NCBI GenBank assembly: GCA_030424865.1
Contig: JAUHVR010000024.1
Location: forward strand, 1 to 57,289
Reading direction: 5' to 3'
DNA: 57,289 nucleotides
From: Alphaproteobacteria bacterium
Lineage (GTDB): Bacteria > Pseudomonadota > Alphaproteobacteria > Rhodobacterales > Rhodobacteraceae
Numbering within the stretch: the first letter of the stretch is position 1; every line of letters begins with the position of its first letter. A program made the translations under genes and the position numbers. Shown one piece after another: positions 8,019-17,225 of the stretch. The notes beneath the pieces were generated by a model. That model did no database searches. It was not told the origin of the DNA and saw only the letters and a program-made list of their open reading frames with translations.

Positions 8019-9458
8019 ATGGATATGCCAACGCCGGACCCTCGGGTTCTTGAGAAGAAGGCCGCCATCGTCGCGGCCCTGCGCGCGGTTCTGCCCGCCG
8101 ATGCCGTGATCTCGGACGAGGCTGAAACACGGGCTTATGAATGTGATGCGCTGACAGCCTACAAATGTCCGCCGTTGGTGGCGGTGCTTCCATCCTCGAC
8201 CGAGGAAGTGGCGGCGGCGCTCAAGGTGTGTCACCGCATGGGTGTTCCGGTGGTGCCGAGGGGGTCGGGAACCTCGCTGGCCGGCGGTGCTTTGCCCACG
8301 GCGGACTGCGTGATCCTTGGAACCGCCCGCCTGAACGACGTGCTGGAAACCGACTATGCCAACCGGGTGATCCGGGTGCAAAGCGGACGCACGAACCTGA
8401 GCGTGACTGGCGCCGTCGAGGAAGAGGATTTCTTTTACGCCCCCGATCCTTCGTCGCAGCTGGCCTGTGCGATCGCCGGGAACATCGCGATGAACTCGGG
8501 CGGGGCGCATTGCCTGAAGTATGGCGTGACGACGAACAACCTGCTGGGTGTGCGCATGGTGACGATGGAGGGAGAGATCCTGGACATCGGCGGCGCGCAC
8601 CTGGATGCGGGGGGACTTGATCTGTTGGGGCTGATCTGTGGATCAGAAGGGCAGCTTGGCGTGGTGACCGAGGCGACGCTGCGCATTTTACGCAAACCCG
8701 AAGGGGCTAGGCCCGTATTGATGGGCTTTGACAGTTCCGAAGTCGCCGGGGCCTGCGTGAGCGACATCATCAAGGCGGGGGTTCTGCCCGTGGCGATCGA
8801 GTTCATGGACCGGTTGTGCATCCGGGTGACGGATGAGTTTTCCGGCGCGGGCTATCCCGATTGCGAGGCCTTGCTGATTGTCGAGGTCGAAGGCTCGGAC
8901 ACCGAGATCGACGAACAACTGGCGCTGATCCTGGACATCGCCCGACAGCACAACCCGGTTGAACTGCGCGAGGCCGAGACCGGCGACGAGGCCGCGCGCA
9001 TCTGGCTGGGCCGCAAGTCGGCCTTTGGCGCGATGGGGCGGATCAACGATTACATGTGCCTTGATGGCACGATCCCGGTGTCGGAATTGCCGCTGGTGTT
9101 GCGCCGGATTGGCGAGATGTCCAAGGAGTTTGGGCTCGAGGTCGGCAACGTCTTTCACGCAGGCGACGGCAACATGCACCCATTGATCCTGTTTGATGCC
9201 AACAAGCCGGGCGATCTGGAAACCTGCGAGGCCTTTGGGGCTGAGATCCTGAAGCTCTGTGTCGAGGTTGGCGGCTGTCTGACCGGGGAACACGGCGTGG
9301 GGATCGAAAAGCGGGATCTGATGACCCATCAGTATGCCCCGGCGGACCTTGAGGCGCAGATGGCGGTCAAGGATGTCTTTGATCCGGGCTGGTTGCTGAA
9401 CCCGGCCAAGGTCTTTCCGCTGCAGACGTCCGAGACGCGACGGATCGCGGCAGAATAG
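8019..9458 (+). CDS. glcD: Glycolate oxidase FAD subunit GlcD
   Basis: A 479-residue FAD-linked oxidase. With GlcE and GlcF it oxidises glycolate to glyoxylate and passes electrons to the respiratory chain at the inner membrane. The FAD-binding-4 domain includes PRGSGTSLAGGALP (near residue 75) and GNIAMNSGGAHCLKYG (near 155). The C-terminal FAD-oxidase domain carries FHAGDGNMHPLIL near 385. The start is ATG 8019, with CAGGGAGG at 8005-8012 six bases away; an upstream in-frame start at 7962 would run through the operator and is rejected. The subunit is close to normal length. The stop codon is the first base pair of a GC hairpin belonging to the intergenic repeat. Confidence 0.93.
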   Translation: MDMPTPDPRVLEKKAAIVAALRAVLPADAVISDEAETRAYECDALTAYKCPPLVAVLPSSTEEVAAALKVCHRMGVPVVPRGSGTSLAGGALPTADCVILGTARLNDVLETDYANRVIRVQSGRTNLSVTGAVEEEDFFYAPDPSSQLACAIAGNIAMNSGGAHCLKYGVTTNNLLGVRMVTMEGEILDIGGAHLDAGGLDLLGLICGSEGQLGVVTEATLRILRKPEGARPVLMGFDSSEVAGACVSDIIKAGVLPVAIEFMDRLCIRVTDEFSGAGYPDCEALLIVEVEGSDTEIDEQLALILDIARQHNPVELREAETGDEAARIWLGRKSAFGAMGRINDYMCLDGTIPVSELPLVLRRIGEMSKEFGLEVGNVFHAGDGNMHPLILFDANKPGDLETCEAFGAEILKLCVEVGGCLTGEHGVGIEKRDLMTHQYAPADLEAQMAVKDVFDPGWLLNPAKVFPLQTSETRRIAAE

Positions 9459-9517
9459 GGGCTCTGCCCCTCTGGGCCTGCGGCCCATTCACCCCGGGAT
9501 TTTTGAGGCAAGAAGAA
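9458..9517 (+). repeat. Intergenic GC-hairpin repeat, copy A
   Basis: After the glcD stop come two short hairpins: GGGGC-TCT-GCCCC (9458-9470) and TGGGCC-TGC-GGCCCA (9473-9487). The core CCCCGGGAT (9492-9500) and GGCAAGAAGAA (9507-9517) follow. The same arrangement recurs at 24718-24822 and 41369-41437 in the same orientation. In this copy the terminal AAGAAGAA sits four bases before the glcE ATG and probably serves as its ribosome-binding site. Confidence 0.75.
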
Positions 9518-9520
9518 ATC

Positions 9521-10645
9521 ATGAGACCTGAGACAGAGGCCGATCTGGCCGGGATGATTGCAGGCGCGGATGGGCCTTTGCGGATTTGTGGGGGTGGCAC
9601 GCGGGCTGTTGGCACGGTCGAGGGCGCGGTTCTGGAAACCGGTGGGTTGTCGGGGATCACGCTGTATGAGCCGGGGGCGCTGACTCTGGTGGCCAGGGCG
9701 GGCACGCCGGTGGCCGAGATCGAGGCGGCACTGGCCGCCGAGGGGCAGCGGCTGGCCTTTGAGCCAATGGATCATCGGGCGCTGTTGGGCACGGACGGAA
9801 CGCCGACGATCGGTGGGGTTGCGGCGGCCAATGTCTCGGGGCCCCGCCGCATACAGGTGGGGGCCTGCCGGGATTTCATGCTGGGTGTTCAGTATGTTGA
9901 TGGCGTGGGTCAGGTTGTGAAAAACGGCGGGCGGGTGATGAAGAATGTCACCGGCTACGACCTTGTGAAGCTGATGGCGGGCAGCTGGGGCACGCTGGGT
10001 GTGATGACCGAGGTCTCGCTCAAGGTGCTGGCAATACCGCAGGCCGAAGTGACGCTTGTGCACCGGGATCAGAGCGCTGATGAGGCGGTTCAGGCCATGA
10101 CCTCGGCGCTGGGGTCGCCTTATGACGTTTCAGGCGCGGCGCATTTTGATGGGCGCACGCAGGTGCGCATCGAGGGGCTGGCGGGTTCGGTCGATTATCG
10201 TGTGGGCCAGTTGCAGAACGGGGCGCTTGCCGGGTTCGAGCGGGTCGAGGGTGAGGACAGCGCGGCGCTGTGGACCGAGGTGCGGGATGTGACGCCCTTT
10301 GCGGGGACCTCGGGCGCGGTCTGGCGCGTTTCCGTGAAACCTTCGGACGGCGTCGGGATAAGCTCGGCGCTAAAGACGGCCGGGCTGTCGCATGACGTGA
10401 TCTATGATTGGGGCGGCGGGCTTTTGTGGCTTTTGATCGACGGTCGCGCCGATGGTGGCGCGCAGGTGCTGCGCGCAGCAGTCGATGCGGTTGGCGGCCA
10501 TGCGACGCTGGTGCGGCGCGGGCAGGCGATGACCGCCGAGGTGCCCGTGTTCCACCCCGAGGCAGCGGGCGTTGCCGCGCTCAGCACCGCCCTGCGCGCG
10601 AAGTTCGATCCGCGCGGCATCTTCAATCCCGGACTGATGGGGTAA
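9521..10645 (+). CDS. glcE: Glycolate oxidase subunit GlcE
   Basis: A 374-residue FAD-binding subunit of glycolate oxidase, shorter than GlcD as is usual. The FAD-binding-4 fold is seen in LRICGGGTR (near residue 28), TPTIGGVAAANVSGPRR (near 98) and VMKNVTGYDLVKLMAGSWG (near 145). The C-terminus FDPRGIFNPG is the normal family ending. ATG 9521 is preferred over an in-frame TTG 18 bases upstream because AGAAGAA lies just before the ATG. The gene follows glcD after the repeat and is separated from glcF by three bases, so all three subunits are probably co-expressed. Confidence 0.9.
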   Translation: MRPETEADLAGMIAGADGPLRICGGGTRAVGTVEGAVLETGGLSGITLYEPGALTLVARAGTPVAEIEAALAAEGQRLAFEPMDHRALLGTDGTPTIGGVAAANVSGPRRIQVGACRDFMLGVQYVDGVGQVVKNGGRVMKNVTGYDLVKLMAGSWGTLGVMTEVSLKVLAIPQAEVTLVHRDQSADEAVQAMTSALGSPYDVSGAAHFDGRTQVRIEGLAGSVDYRVGQLQNGALAGFERVEGEDSAALWTEVRDVTPFAGTSGAVWRVSVKPSDGVGISSALKTAGLSHDVIYDWGGGLLWLLIDGRADGGAQVLRAAVDAVGGHATLVRRGQAMTAEVPVFHPEAAGVAALSTALRAKFDPRGIFNPGLMG

Positions 10646-10648
10646 GCC

Positions 10649-11944
10649 ATGCAGACGACCTTTACCGAAGAGCAGATGAAAGACCCCGGCATCCAGCGGG
10701 CGAACGAGATCCTGCGGTCCTGTGTGCATTGCGGGTTCTGCACGGCGACCTGCCCGACCTATCAGGTGCTGGGCGATGAGCTGGACAGCCCGCGCGGGCG
10801 GATCTACCTGATCAAGGACATGCTGGAAAACGAGCGGGTGCCGGACGAAAAGACCGTCAAGCACATCGACCGCTGTCTGAGTTGTCTGGCCTGCATGTCG
10901 ACCTGCCCCTCGGGCGTGCATTACATGCATCTGGTCGACCACGCGCGGGCCTATATCGAGAAAAACTATGACCGTCCGTTCTCGGACCGGGCGCTGCGCT
11001 GGATATTGGCGCGGATCCTGCCCTATCCGATGCGGTTCCGGGTGGCGCTGCTGGGGGCCAAGATCGGCAAGCCGTTCCGGCGGCTGGTGCCCGATGCGCG
11101 GTTGCGCGCGATGCTGGAAATGGCGCCGAAGCGCATTCCGCCGGTCAGCCGCAATGACGACCCGCAAAGCTTTGCGCCTGAAGGCTCGCGGCGGATGCGC
11201 GTCGCCCTGATGACCGGCTGTGCGCAGAAAGCGCTGAACACCGACATCAACGATGCCACCATCCGGCTGCTGCGGCGTCTGGGGTGCGAGGTGGTCGTGG
11301 CCCAGGGCGCGGGGTGCTGCGGGGCGCTGACCCATCACATGGGCAAGGAAACCGAAAGCCACGCAACCGCGGCCAGGAACATCCGCGCCTGGAGTTCCGA
11401 AATCAAGGCGGGTGGGCTGGACGCCATCGTGATCAACACCAGCGGCTGCGGCACCACGGTCAAGGACTACGGCCATATGTTCCGCAACGATCCGCTGGCC
11501 AAGGATGCGGCGGCGGTGTCTGGCATTGCGATGGACATCTCGGAATTGCTGACCAAGCTGGAGATCCCCGAAGGCGCCAACAAGGACCTGAAGATCGCCT
11601 ATCACGCGGCTTGTTCGCTGCAGCATGGGCAACAGGTCAAAACCGCGCCCAAGGATCTGCTGAAGCGCGCGGGGTTCACGGTTGTGGAACCGGCCGACAG
11701 CCATCTGTGCTGTGGTTCGGCGGGGACCTACAACCTGATGCAGCCCGAGATCTCGAAGCAGTTGAAAGAGCGCAAGGTCAAGACGTTGGAGGCCAAGACC
11801 CCTGACGTGATCGCGGCGGGCAACATTGGCTGCATGATCCAGATCGGGTCAGGCACAGGGGTGCCCGTGGTTCACACGGTCGAGCTGCTGGATTGGGCCA
11901 CCGGCGGGCCGAAACCGCGAGTTCTGGTCGAGGCTGGGCCGTAA
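10649..11944 (+). CDS. glcF: Glycolate oxidase iron-sulfur subunit GlcF
   Basis: A 431-residue Fe-S subunit that carries electrons from GlcDE to the membrane quinone pool. Two [4Fe-4S] motifs are seen: Cys25, 28, 31 and 35 (CVHCGFCTATCP) and Cys76, 79, 82 and 86 (CLSCLACMSTCP). Two CCG-type domains follow, with GAGCCGALTHH and SHLCCGSAG. The length is typical. No hairpin terminator is visible after the stop; 88 bases separate it from the GTG start of the protease gene, in the same direction. Confidence 0.94.
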   Translation: MQTTFTEEQMKDPGIQRANEILRSCVHCGFCTATCPTYQVLGDELDSPRGRIYLIKDMLENERVPDEKTVKHIDRCLSCLACMSTCPSGVHYMHLVDHARAYIEKNYDRPFSDRALRWILARILPYPMRFRVALLGAKIGKPFRRLVPDARLRAMLEMAPKRIPPVSRNDDPQSFAPEGSRRMRVALMTGCAQKALNTDINDATIRLLRRLGCEVVVAQGAGCCGALTHHMGKETESHATAARNIRAWSSEIKAGGLDAIVINTSGCGTTVKDYGHMFRNDPLAKDAAAVSGIAMDISELLTKLEIPEGANKDLKIAYHAACSLQHGQQVKTAPKDLLKRAGFTVVEPADSHLCCGSAGTYNLMQPEISKQLKERKVKTLEAKTPDVIAAGNIGCMIQIGSGTGVPVVHTVELLDWATGGPKPRVLVEAGP

Positions 11945-12032
11945 TCCGCCCAGACGCCAAACCGGCACCGAAGCGCCCCAATTTCGCCGCAGCTGATTCC
12001 TATCCTGCCCGGAAAATAACCGGAGCAGCGTA

Positions 12033-12842
12033 GTGCGTGGACGTTTCATCCTTTTGCTGGCCCTTCTGTGGGTCGGTGCAGCAACAGCCCAGACAAGCGG
12101 GACCCGCATGTTGTCGAGCCTTGACGACGGCAAACGCTGGGAAGCGGTCGGGCGGCTCGAGATTGCCGGCAATGCCTTTTGCACCGGGGCGCTGATTGCG
12201 CCCGATCTGGTGCTGACAGCGGCGCACTGCCTGTATGATCGCAAGACCGGCGCGCGTGTCTCGGTCGATGAAATGCAATTCCTTGCCGGGTGGCGGCAAG
12301 GGCGCGCGGCGGCCTATCGCTATGTGCGGACGGCGCTGCATCATCCGGATTATGTCTTTTCGGCACAGGCCAACGCAGAGCGCGTGCGCAATGACGTGGC
12401 CCTGCTGAAACTGCAACACCCGATCCGCAACACCACCATCACCCCGTTTCAGACCGATGCACGCCCCGCGCAGGGGGATCGGCTGGGGGTTGTGTCTTAT
12501 GGTCACGACCGAACCAACGCGCCATCGCTGCAAGAGGTCTGCAACGTGATCGCCCGACAAGAGGGCATCCTTGTGATGTCCTGCGAGGTCGATTTTGGCA
12601 GCTCGGGCTCTCCGGTTTTCAGCTATGACAGCGGCGCGCCACGTATCGTGTCGGTCGTGTCGGCCAAGGCCGAATACGGCGGACAACCGGTGTCCCTGGG
12701 CACCTCGTTGCAAGAGCCGCTGCACCTGCTGATGCAGGCGATGGAGGTCGAACAGCAATCTGAACTGACCGCCGGACAGGGCAAGGTGGGTGTCGGCACC
12801 CGCAGCGCCAGGCTGGGCGGTGCCAAGTTCGTGAGGCCGTGA
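12033..12842 (+). CDS. Secreted trypsin-like serine protease (paralogue 1)
   Basis: A 269-residue S1-type protease with a Sec signal peptide at 1-20 (MRGRFILLLALLWVGAATAQ). The catalytic triad is readable as His65 (TAAHC), Asp121 (NDVALL) and Ser191 in GSSGSP, where trypsin has GDSGGP. Two cysteines flank the triad in positions compatible with disulfides. The start is GTG 12033 with CCGGAG upstream. The protein ends in KFVRP, and so does its downstream paralogue. The TGA overlaps the ATG of that paralogue by one base (TGATG). The target is unknown; a periplasmic or exported protease is inferred from the signal peptide. Confidence 0.87.
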   Translation: MRGRFILLLALLWVGAATAQTSGTRMLSSLDDGKRWEAVGRLEIAGNAFCTGALIAPDLVLTAAHCLYDRKTGARVSVDEMQFLAGWRQGRAAAYRYVRTALHHPDYVFSAQANAERVRNDVALLKLQHPIRNTTITPFQTDARPAQGDRLGVVSYGHDRTNAPSLQEVCNVIARQEGILVMSCEVDFGSSGSPVFSYDSGAPRIVSVVSAKAEYGGQPVSLGTSLQEPLHLLMQAMEVEQQSELTAGQGKVGVGTRSARLGGAKFVRP

Positions 12843-13651
12843 TGCGCTTTCTTTTCATCCTTCTGATCTTGCCTGTTCTGGCGCAGGCGCAATCGCTTGA
12901 TGCGCTGGATTCCCGGGGCAAGATGTTGGGATGGGAAGCGGTGGGCCGGCTGGACGTGCCCGGCGGGTTCTGCACCGGCACCTTGATTTCTGCGGACATC
13001 GTTCTGACGGCGGCGCATTGCGTGGTCGATCCGGGCACGGGCGCTGAACGCGAACCTCGGTCCATGATCTTTCGCGCCGGATACGCCAACGGGCGCGAAA
13101 TCGCCGTCCGCCGCGTGACCCATGTGGCGGTGGCCGAGGGGTTCGCCCATGTCGGCGGTCAACAGATCAGCAGTGACATGATGCGGCGGGACGTGGCGCT
13201 TGTGCGCCTTGATGCGCGGCTGACAACGTCAGAGGCCGATCCGTTCATGCTGCATGGAACGCCGGACCACGGCGAGCGGGTCAGCGTCGTGTCCTATGGC
13301 CAGGGCCGGTCCGAGACGCTGTCGCGGGAACACGAATGCGCCGTCACCGGCCGTTTTGCCGGTGGCGTCATGGCCTTTGATTGCAACGTGACCTTCGGGT
13401 CCTCGGGCGCGCCGGTCTTTGCGCGCGAGGATACCTCGAACCGGCTGCGCATTCTGTCCCTGATTTCCGCCGGGCACCGGGCGGCCGATGGCGGCAGCGT
13501 TGCCTTTGGACCCGAGCTGCCAGAGATCGTGGCCGAGCTGAAGCGCAAGCTGCGCTACGGGTCCAATCCGGTGCGCGTCACCGCGGGGGCCAAGCGCATC
13601 ACGGTCGGTCAACGCAACACCGAGTCCGGTGCACGTTTCGTGCGGCCATGA
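12842..13651 (+). CDS. Secreted trypsin-like serine protease (paralogue 2)
   Basis: A 269-residue tandem paralogue of the preceding gene with signal peptide 1-16 (MRFLFILLILPVLAQA). The triad is His59 (TAAHC), Asp117 (RRDVAL) and Ser188 (GSSGAP). It shares WEAVGRL, FCTG-LI, LTAAHC, VVSYG and the FVRP tail with paralogue 1, but many other positions differ, so the duplication is not recent. ATG 12842 is chosen over an adjacent GTG three bases upstream. The pair is translationally coupled and probably secreted together. Confidence 0.87.
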   Translation: MRFLFILLILPVLAQAQSLDALDSRGKMLGWEAVGRLDVPGGFCTGTLISADIVLTAAHCVVDPGTGAEREPRSMIFRAGYANGREIAVRRVTHVAVAEGFAHVGGQQISSDMMRRDVALVRLDARLTTSEADPFMLHGTPDHGERVSVVSYGQGRSETLSREHECAVTGRFAGGVMAFDCNVTFGSSGAPVFAREDTSNRLRILSLISAGHRAADGGSVAFGPELPEIVAELKRKLRYGSNPVRVTAGAKRITVGQRNTESGARFVRP

Positions 13652-13731
13652 ACTTTGTGGCGGGGTCTTGAAACGCCGCTGACACCTTCCCACATTCCAG
13701 TCACCGGAACGCCTGAGACAGGGTTTCGGTG

Positions 13732-13757
13732 CTTGAACACAGCGTCTGTCCCGGATG
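13732..13757 (+). promoter_or_regulatory. Candidate heat-shock (sigma-32 type) promoter of hsp20
   Basis: CTTGAA at 13732-13737 is followed after 12 bases by CCCGGATG at 13750-13757. This resembles the heat-shock consensus CTTGAA / CCCCATnT, with two mismatches in the -10. It lies about 45 bases upstream of the Hsp20 start, which fits. The reading rests on motif similarity only. Confidence 0.35.
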
Positions 13758-13802
13758 GGAGGGCGCGCTTTTGAAACGGTATCGCTCAGCGGAGGATAAC
13801 CC

Positions 13803-14270
13803 ATGCGACCTTTTGATTTTGCTCCCCTTTATCGCGCCACTGTCGGCTTTGATCAGATCGAACAGCTGATGGATCGCGTGCTGGCCAATGACGTCAGCAA
13901 GACCTCGTACCCCCCGTACAACATCGAAAAAACCGCCGATGATGCCTATCGCATCTCGATTGCCGTCGCTGGTTTCTCGGACGACGACCTGTCGGTCGAA
14001 GTCAAGGAAAAGCAGCTGGTGATCTCGGCCCGCAAAAGCGGCGATGATGCCGAGCGCACCTATCTGCATCGTGGCATCGCAAACCGCGCGTTCGAACGTC
14101 GGTTCCATCTGGCCGACCATGTTGTCGTGACTGGCGCCAGCCAGGAACACGGCATGCTGCACATCGACCTGCACCGCGAAATTCCCGAAGCGCTGAAACC
14201 GCGCCGGATCGCGATTGCCAAGGCCGGTGCCATCGAAAAAGACGTGGTTGACGCCAAAGCCGTCAACTAA
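13803..14270 (+). CDS. Small heat-shock protein, Hsp20 family
   Basis: A 155-residue alpha-crystallin-type chaperone (IbpA-like) that holds unfolding proteins in the cytoplasm for refolding by other chaperones. The start resembles bacterial IbpA (MRPFDFAPLYRATVGFDQIEQLMD). The core Hsp20 domain spans about 35-130, with YRISIAVAGFSDDDLSV and the FERRFHLADHV strand; GMLHIDL replaces the usual GLL motif. GGAGGA at 13791-13796 precedes ATG 13803 by seven bases. The gene is followed by a clear terminator and stands alone. Confidence 0.92.
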   Translation: MRPFDFAPLYRATVGFDQIEQLMDRVLANDVSKTSYPPYNIEKTADDAYRISIAVAGFSDDDLSVEVKEKQLVISARKSGDDAERTYLHRGIANRAFERRFHLADHVVVTGASQEHGMLHIDLHREIPEALKPRRIAIAKAGAIEKDVVDAKAVN

Positions 14271-14300
14271 AGCCTTTTCTCCTCCCCAAGGCTTTGTCAG

Positions 14301-14330
14301 GCCCCATCGCACGTCGCGGTGGGGCTTTTT
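14301..14330 (+). terminator. Rho-independent terminator after hsp20
   Basis: GCCCCA...TGGGGC arms flank a short GC loop (14301-14325) and are followed by TTTTT. It is 30 bases after the Hsp20 stop. Confidence 0.8.
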
Positions 14331-14466
14331 GCGTCCCTGCGCGTGTCAAAATTGTCGCAACGCGCATTGGTTGTGACGGGTTGCCAAAATTCTTTATCGA
14401 ATTTCAACCGATCCCGGATAAACACCGCGCCACCTGAGACGCCAATAACCAAAGGGAGGGCGCATT

Positions 14467-14538
14467 ATGATCGATATTCGTTATACCGCGCGCTTCGTTG
14501 CAGGTGTGTCAGGCATGCGCCTCTGCCGACAGGGGTAA
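14467..14538 (+). CDS. Possible 23-residue leader or microprotein
   Basis: ATG 14467 opens 23 codons (MIDIRYTARFVAGVSGMRLC..., TAA at 14536-14538). A strong purine-rich ribosome-binding sequence AAAGGGAGGG sits at 14450-14459. The signal is the good Shine-Dalgarno with a very short frame; no family is recognised. It could be a leader peptide, a remnant of a longer gene broken by a frameshift, or chance. It lies in the otherwise empty 14331-14692 stretch. Confidence 0.3.
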   Translation: MIDIRYTARFVAGVSGMRLCRQG

Positions 14539-14615
14539 CGCAGCCCACAAGCTGACGTAATCGCCTGTCCCCCGGACAGAGCCACTTTTCCGCACCTTCC
14601 GGTTCGATGCGCCCC

Positions 14616-14629
14616 TGCCAGATCTGGCA
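14616..14629. promoter_or_regulatory. Perfect 14-bp palindrome upstream of the 73-residue ORF and lysR
   Basis: TGCCAGATCTGGCA at 14616-14629 is a perfect palindrome. It is about 60 bases before ATG 14693 and could be an operator for a dimeric regulator such as the LysR protein encoded just downstream; that link is inference. The rest of 14331-14692 shows an AAATTC...GAATTT inverted repeat (14387-14404) and no tRNA or other gene. Confidence 0.35.
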
Positions 14630-14692
14630 GATCTTTCTTCATCATCATTCATATCCAGAGGCCGGGACTGATCCGTCAGTACCGGAAGATCC

Positions 14693-14914
14693 ATGAAACA
14701 TCTCGTATTGCCGTCCGACCCGACGGGACTTCATACCATTCTCAGCCACCAGATCCGCGTCCATGGCGTACTTCGGGTTCTGGCAACCGCCTTTTCTGCC
14801 AGCCTGCGCGCGCCCGTGCAGCAGCCCGAGGCCACCCTGGACGCACACTTGCGGCGCGATCTTGGGCTTCCCCCTGTTGAAAAGGGAACGGATCCATGGC
14901 GGCATCTGCTCTAG
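14693..14914 (+). CDS. Small hypothetical protein
   Basis: A 73-residue frame from ATG 14693 with GGAAGA four to nine bases upstream. It ends AHLRRDLGLPPVEKGTDPWRHLL, a tail reminiscent of the RDLGL segment of short DUF1127-like proteins, though the rest does not match that family. It overlaps an upstream in-frame extension of lysR, but not the lysR start chosen here, which is 48 bases beyond its stop. No function is proposed. Confidence 0.45.
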   Translation: MKHLVLPSDPTGLHTILSHQIRVHGVLRVLATAFSASLRAPVQQPEATLDAHLRRDLGLPPVEKGTDPWRHLL

Positions 14915-14961
14915 GCGCGTCCACGCTCAGTTCTGCATTTCGCAAACGCGGAAAACCGGCT

Positions 14962-15885
14962 ATGCAGAAAAGCATGGATTGGCGGAACGTCACCTTTGAC
15001 TGGAATCGCGCGCGGGCCTTCCTCGTTACCGTCGAGGAGGGCTCGCTTTCAGCAGCCGCACGGGCGCTGGGTCTGGCGCAACCGACGTTGGGGCGGCAGG
15101 TGTCCGCACTGGAAGAAGAGCTGGGCGTCGCGCTTTTTGAACGCGTGGGCCACGGGCTGGAGCTGACGCAGAACGGGCTGGATCTGGTTGAACATGTGCG
15201 CGCCATGGCCGAGGCGGCGAACAACGTCGCCTTGACGGCCTCGGGCAAGTCGCAGGACATCGAAGGACCGATCTGCATCACGGCGGCCGAGATGTACGCG
15301 ACACATATTCTGCCGCAGCTTGTGCTTGAACTGCGCGAGATCGCGCCGGGCATCCGGGTCGAAATCTATGCCTCGAACGAACTGCGCGACCTGCGGCGGC
15401 GCGAGGCGGACATCGCCATTCGAAACGCGCAACCGACACAGCCCGATCTGATCGCCCGCAAGCTGGGCGAGGACAGCGCCGCGTTTTATGCGACACCGGA
15501 TGTCATTGCCGCGCTTGATCTGAAGGGCTCGAAAGAGGGTCTCAAGAATGCCAAGGTGGTTGGCATCGGTGAGATGGGGGATCTGCTGCGCGCGCTGACC
15601 GAGTTTGGTCTGCCGCTGACCGCGGACAATATCGTCGCGACCACCAACAATCATCTGGTGCATTGGCAGTTGACCAAACTGGGCGTCGGCCTTGGCATTG
15701 CGCCGGTTCATCTCGGGGATGCGGACCCCGATGTTCAACGCGTGTTGCCGGACGAGGCGACGTTCCCCTTTCCGGTCTGGTTGGTGGCCCACCGCGAGCT
15801 GCGGTCCAGCCGCCGTGTGCGGCTGGTCTATGATTTTCTGGCCAAGCGCCTGCCGCAAATCATGCGCGCCCCGAAGACCCCCTAG
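14962..15885 (+). CDS. LysR-family transcriptional regulator
   Basis: A 307-residue LysR regulator. The N-terminal winged helix-turn-helix is in [20 protein letters not shown] through [22 protein letters not shown]. The C-terminal substrate-binding domain begins near residue 95. ATG 14962 is chosen for GCGGAAAA about seven bases upstream; ATG 14974 is a close alternative, and the long version from 14896 is unlikely. Its stop overlaps the stop of the type I adaptor gene tail to tail at CTAG. The regulated genes are not evident; the 14-bp palindrome upstream is a candidate site. Confidence 0.87.
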   Translation: MQKSMDWRNVTFDWNRARAFLVTVEEGSLSAAARALGLAQPTLGRQVSALEEELGVALFERVGHGLELTQNGLDLVEHVRAMAEAANNVALTASGKSQDIEGPICITAAEMYATHILPQLVLELREIAPGIRVEIYASNELRDLRRREADIAIRNAQPTQPDLIARKLGEDSAAFYATPDVIAALDLKGSKEGLKNAKVVGIGEMGDLLRALTEFGLPLTADNIVATTNNHLVHWQLTKLGVGLGIAPVHLGDADPDVQRVLPDEATFPFPVWLVAHRELRSSRRVRLVYDFLAKRLPQIMRAPKTP

Positions 15886-17225
15886 CTTTCGCGGAAGGCC
15901 CGCGCAAAGTAGTCGGCCATCGGCTTCACCAGATAGGCCAGCGGTGTACGGTCATCGGTACGGATGAAAGCCTCGACCGGCATGCCGGGGATCAGAGTTG
16001 TGCCTTCGGGCAGCTTGGCCTGTTCGCCTTCGGACAGGATGATTTCGGCCCGGTAGTAGCTGAGCCCGATGTTTTCATCGACAAAGGCATCGGCCGAGAT
16101 CTGAACGACCTGCCCGAACAGTTCGGGCGTCAGGCGCTGATCCAAGGCCGAAAAGCGCAGCAGAACCTCTTGGTTCACGTGCAGTTGGTCGATGTGGATG
16201 GTGTCGACGCGCGCGGCAATGACCAGCGGGCGATCCTGCGGCACCAGGAACAGAAGCGGGTCGGCGGGCCGCACGACGGCGCGCTGGGCAAACACCTGCA
16301 GGCCATAGACGATGCCCGACACGGGCGCGCGGATCTCCATCCGGTTCAGACGTTCCAGCAAGGCGCGGCGTTGTTCGGCCAGTTCGCGTTCGCGGAACTG
16401 GATGTCGCGCAGGGTGGTGATCGCCTGTTCGCGGCGGTTCACGCCAAGTTTCAGGATTTCGAGGTCAATCTCGGTGATGCGCCCCTCGGCCTGTGCCTTT
16501 TGCGCGGTCAACTCGCCGACCTGACCCGACAGCCGCGCGGTTTCCCGTTGCAGGGCCAAAACCCGGCTGGCCTGCGCCAAGCCCTTGTCCAGCAGCGTCT
16601 GCTGGTCGGCCAGCTCCTGCTCGATCAGCTCGAGTTGCTGCGACAGGGCATCTTGCTGCGCCGTGACGCCCGAGATCTGGTCGGCGATCTGATCCGACCG
16701 TTTGCCCAATTGCTCGATCTCGCGCGAGAGTGTTTCGGACCGGGCCTGGAACAGGCGGCGCTGCCCTTCGACCAGATCGGTCAACTCGGGATCCTCGGCC
16801 GCGCGGTCCAGCAGTTCCTGCGAAAACACAAGCTCTTGGCTTTCGTCGCGTTCCGCCTCAAGTCGGCCGCGGCGGGCCATGATCTCGAACAGCTGGCCTT
16901 CGATGATCTTCAATTCGCTTTCCAGCAAGGTCGGGTCCAGCTGGATCAGCACATCGCCTGCTTCGACCGTGTCCCCTTCGTCGACCAGGATTTCGGCCAC
17001 AACACCGCCATCGAGGTGCTGCACCACCTGCCGGTTCTGATCGACCTCGATCTGACCGGTCGAAATGATCGCGCCCGAGATATTGGCCGTGGCAGCCCAG
17101 GTGCCAAAGCCGCCGACCAGGATCAGCAGGGCAAGGATGCCCAGGATCATCGGGCCGCGCACCGGGAACTCTGAGGTTGTCTTGGCGCCGCCGCCCTGGG
17201 GCGGTGCGAGTGCAAGCTTGGTCAT
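15882..17225 (-). CDS. Type I secretion periplasmic adaptor, HlyD family
   Basis: A 447-residue membrane-fusion protein of the HlyD/PrtE type, which bridges the inner-membrane ABC exporter and an outer-membrane TolC channel. A single membrane segment lies at about 27-50 ([19 protein letters not shown]). A biotinyl-lipoyl-like half follows ([18 protein letters not shown]), then a long coiled coil at about 110-285 rich in Glu/Gln/Leu, then the returning beta-barrel ([15 protein letters not shown]). The ATG overlaps the ABC gene stop by four bases (ATGA), so it is the second gene of the pair. No TolC-type gene is present in the window. Confidence 0.92.
   Translation of the reverse strand: MTKLALAPPQGGGAKTTSEFPVRGPMILGILALLILVGGFGTWAATANISGAIISTGQIEVDQNRQVVQHLDGGVVAEILVDEGDTVEAGDVLIQLDPTLLESELKIIEGQLFEIMARRGRLEAERDESQELVFSQELLDRAAEDPELTDLVEGQRRLFQARSETLSREIEQLGKRSDQIADQISGVTAQQDALSQQLELIEQELADQQTLLDKGLAQASRVLALQRETARLSGQVGELTAQKAQAEGRITEIDLEILKLGVNRREQAITTLRDIQFRERELAEQRRALLERLNRMEIRAPVSGIVYGLQVFAQRAVVRPADPLLFLVPQDRPLVIAARVDTIHIDQLHVNQEVLLRFSALDQRLTPELFGQVVQISADAFVDENIGLSYYRAEIILSEGEQAKLPEGTTLIPGMPVEAFIRTDDRTPLAYLVKPMADYFARAFRES

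Noticed and set aside
14595-14620. tRNA-like T-arm GGTTCGA
   Set aside because: Neither an acceptor stem nor an anticodon arm can be paired around it.
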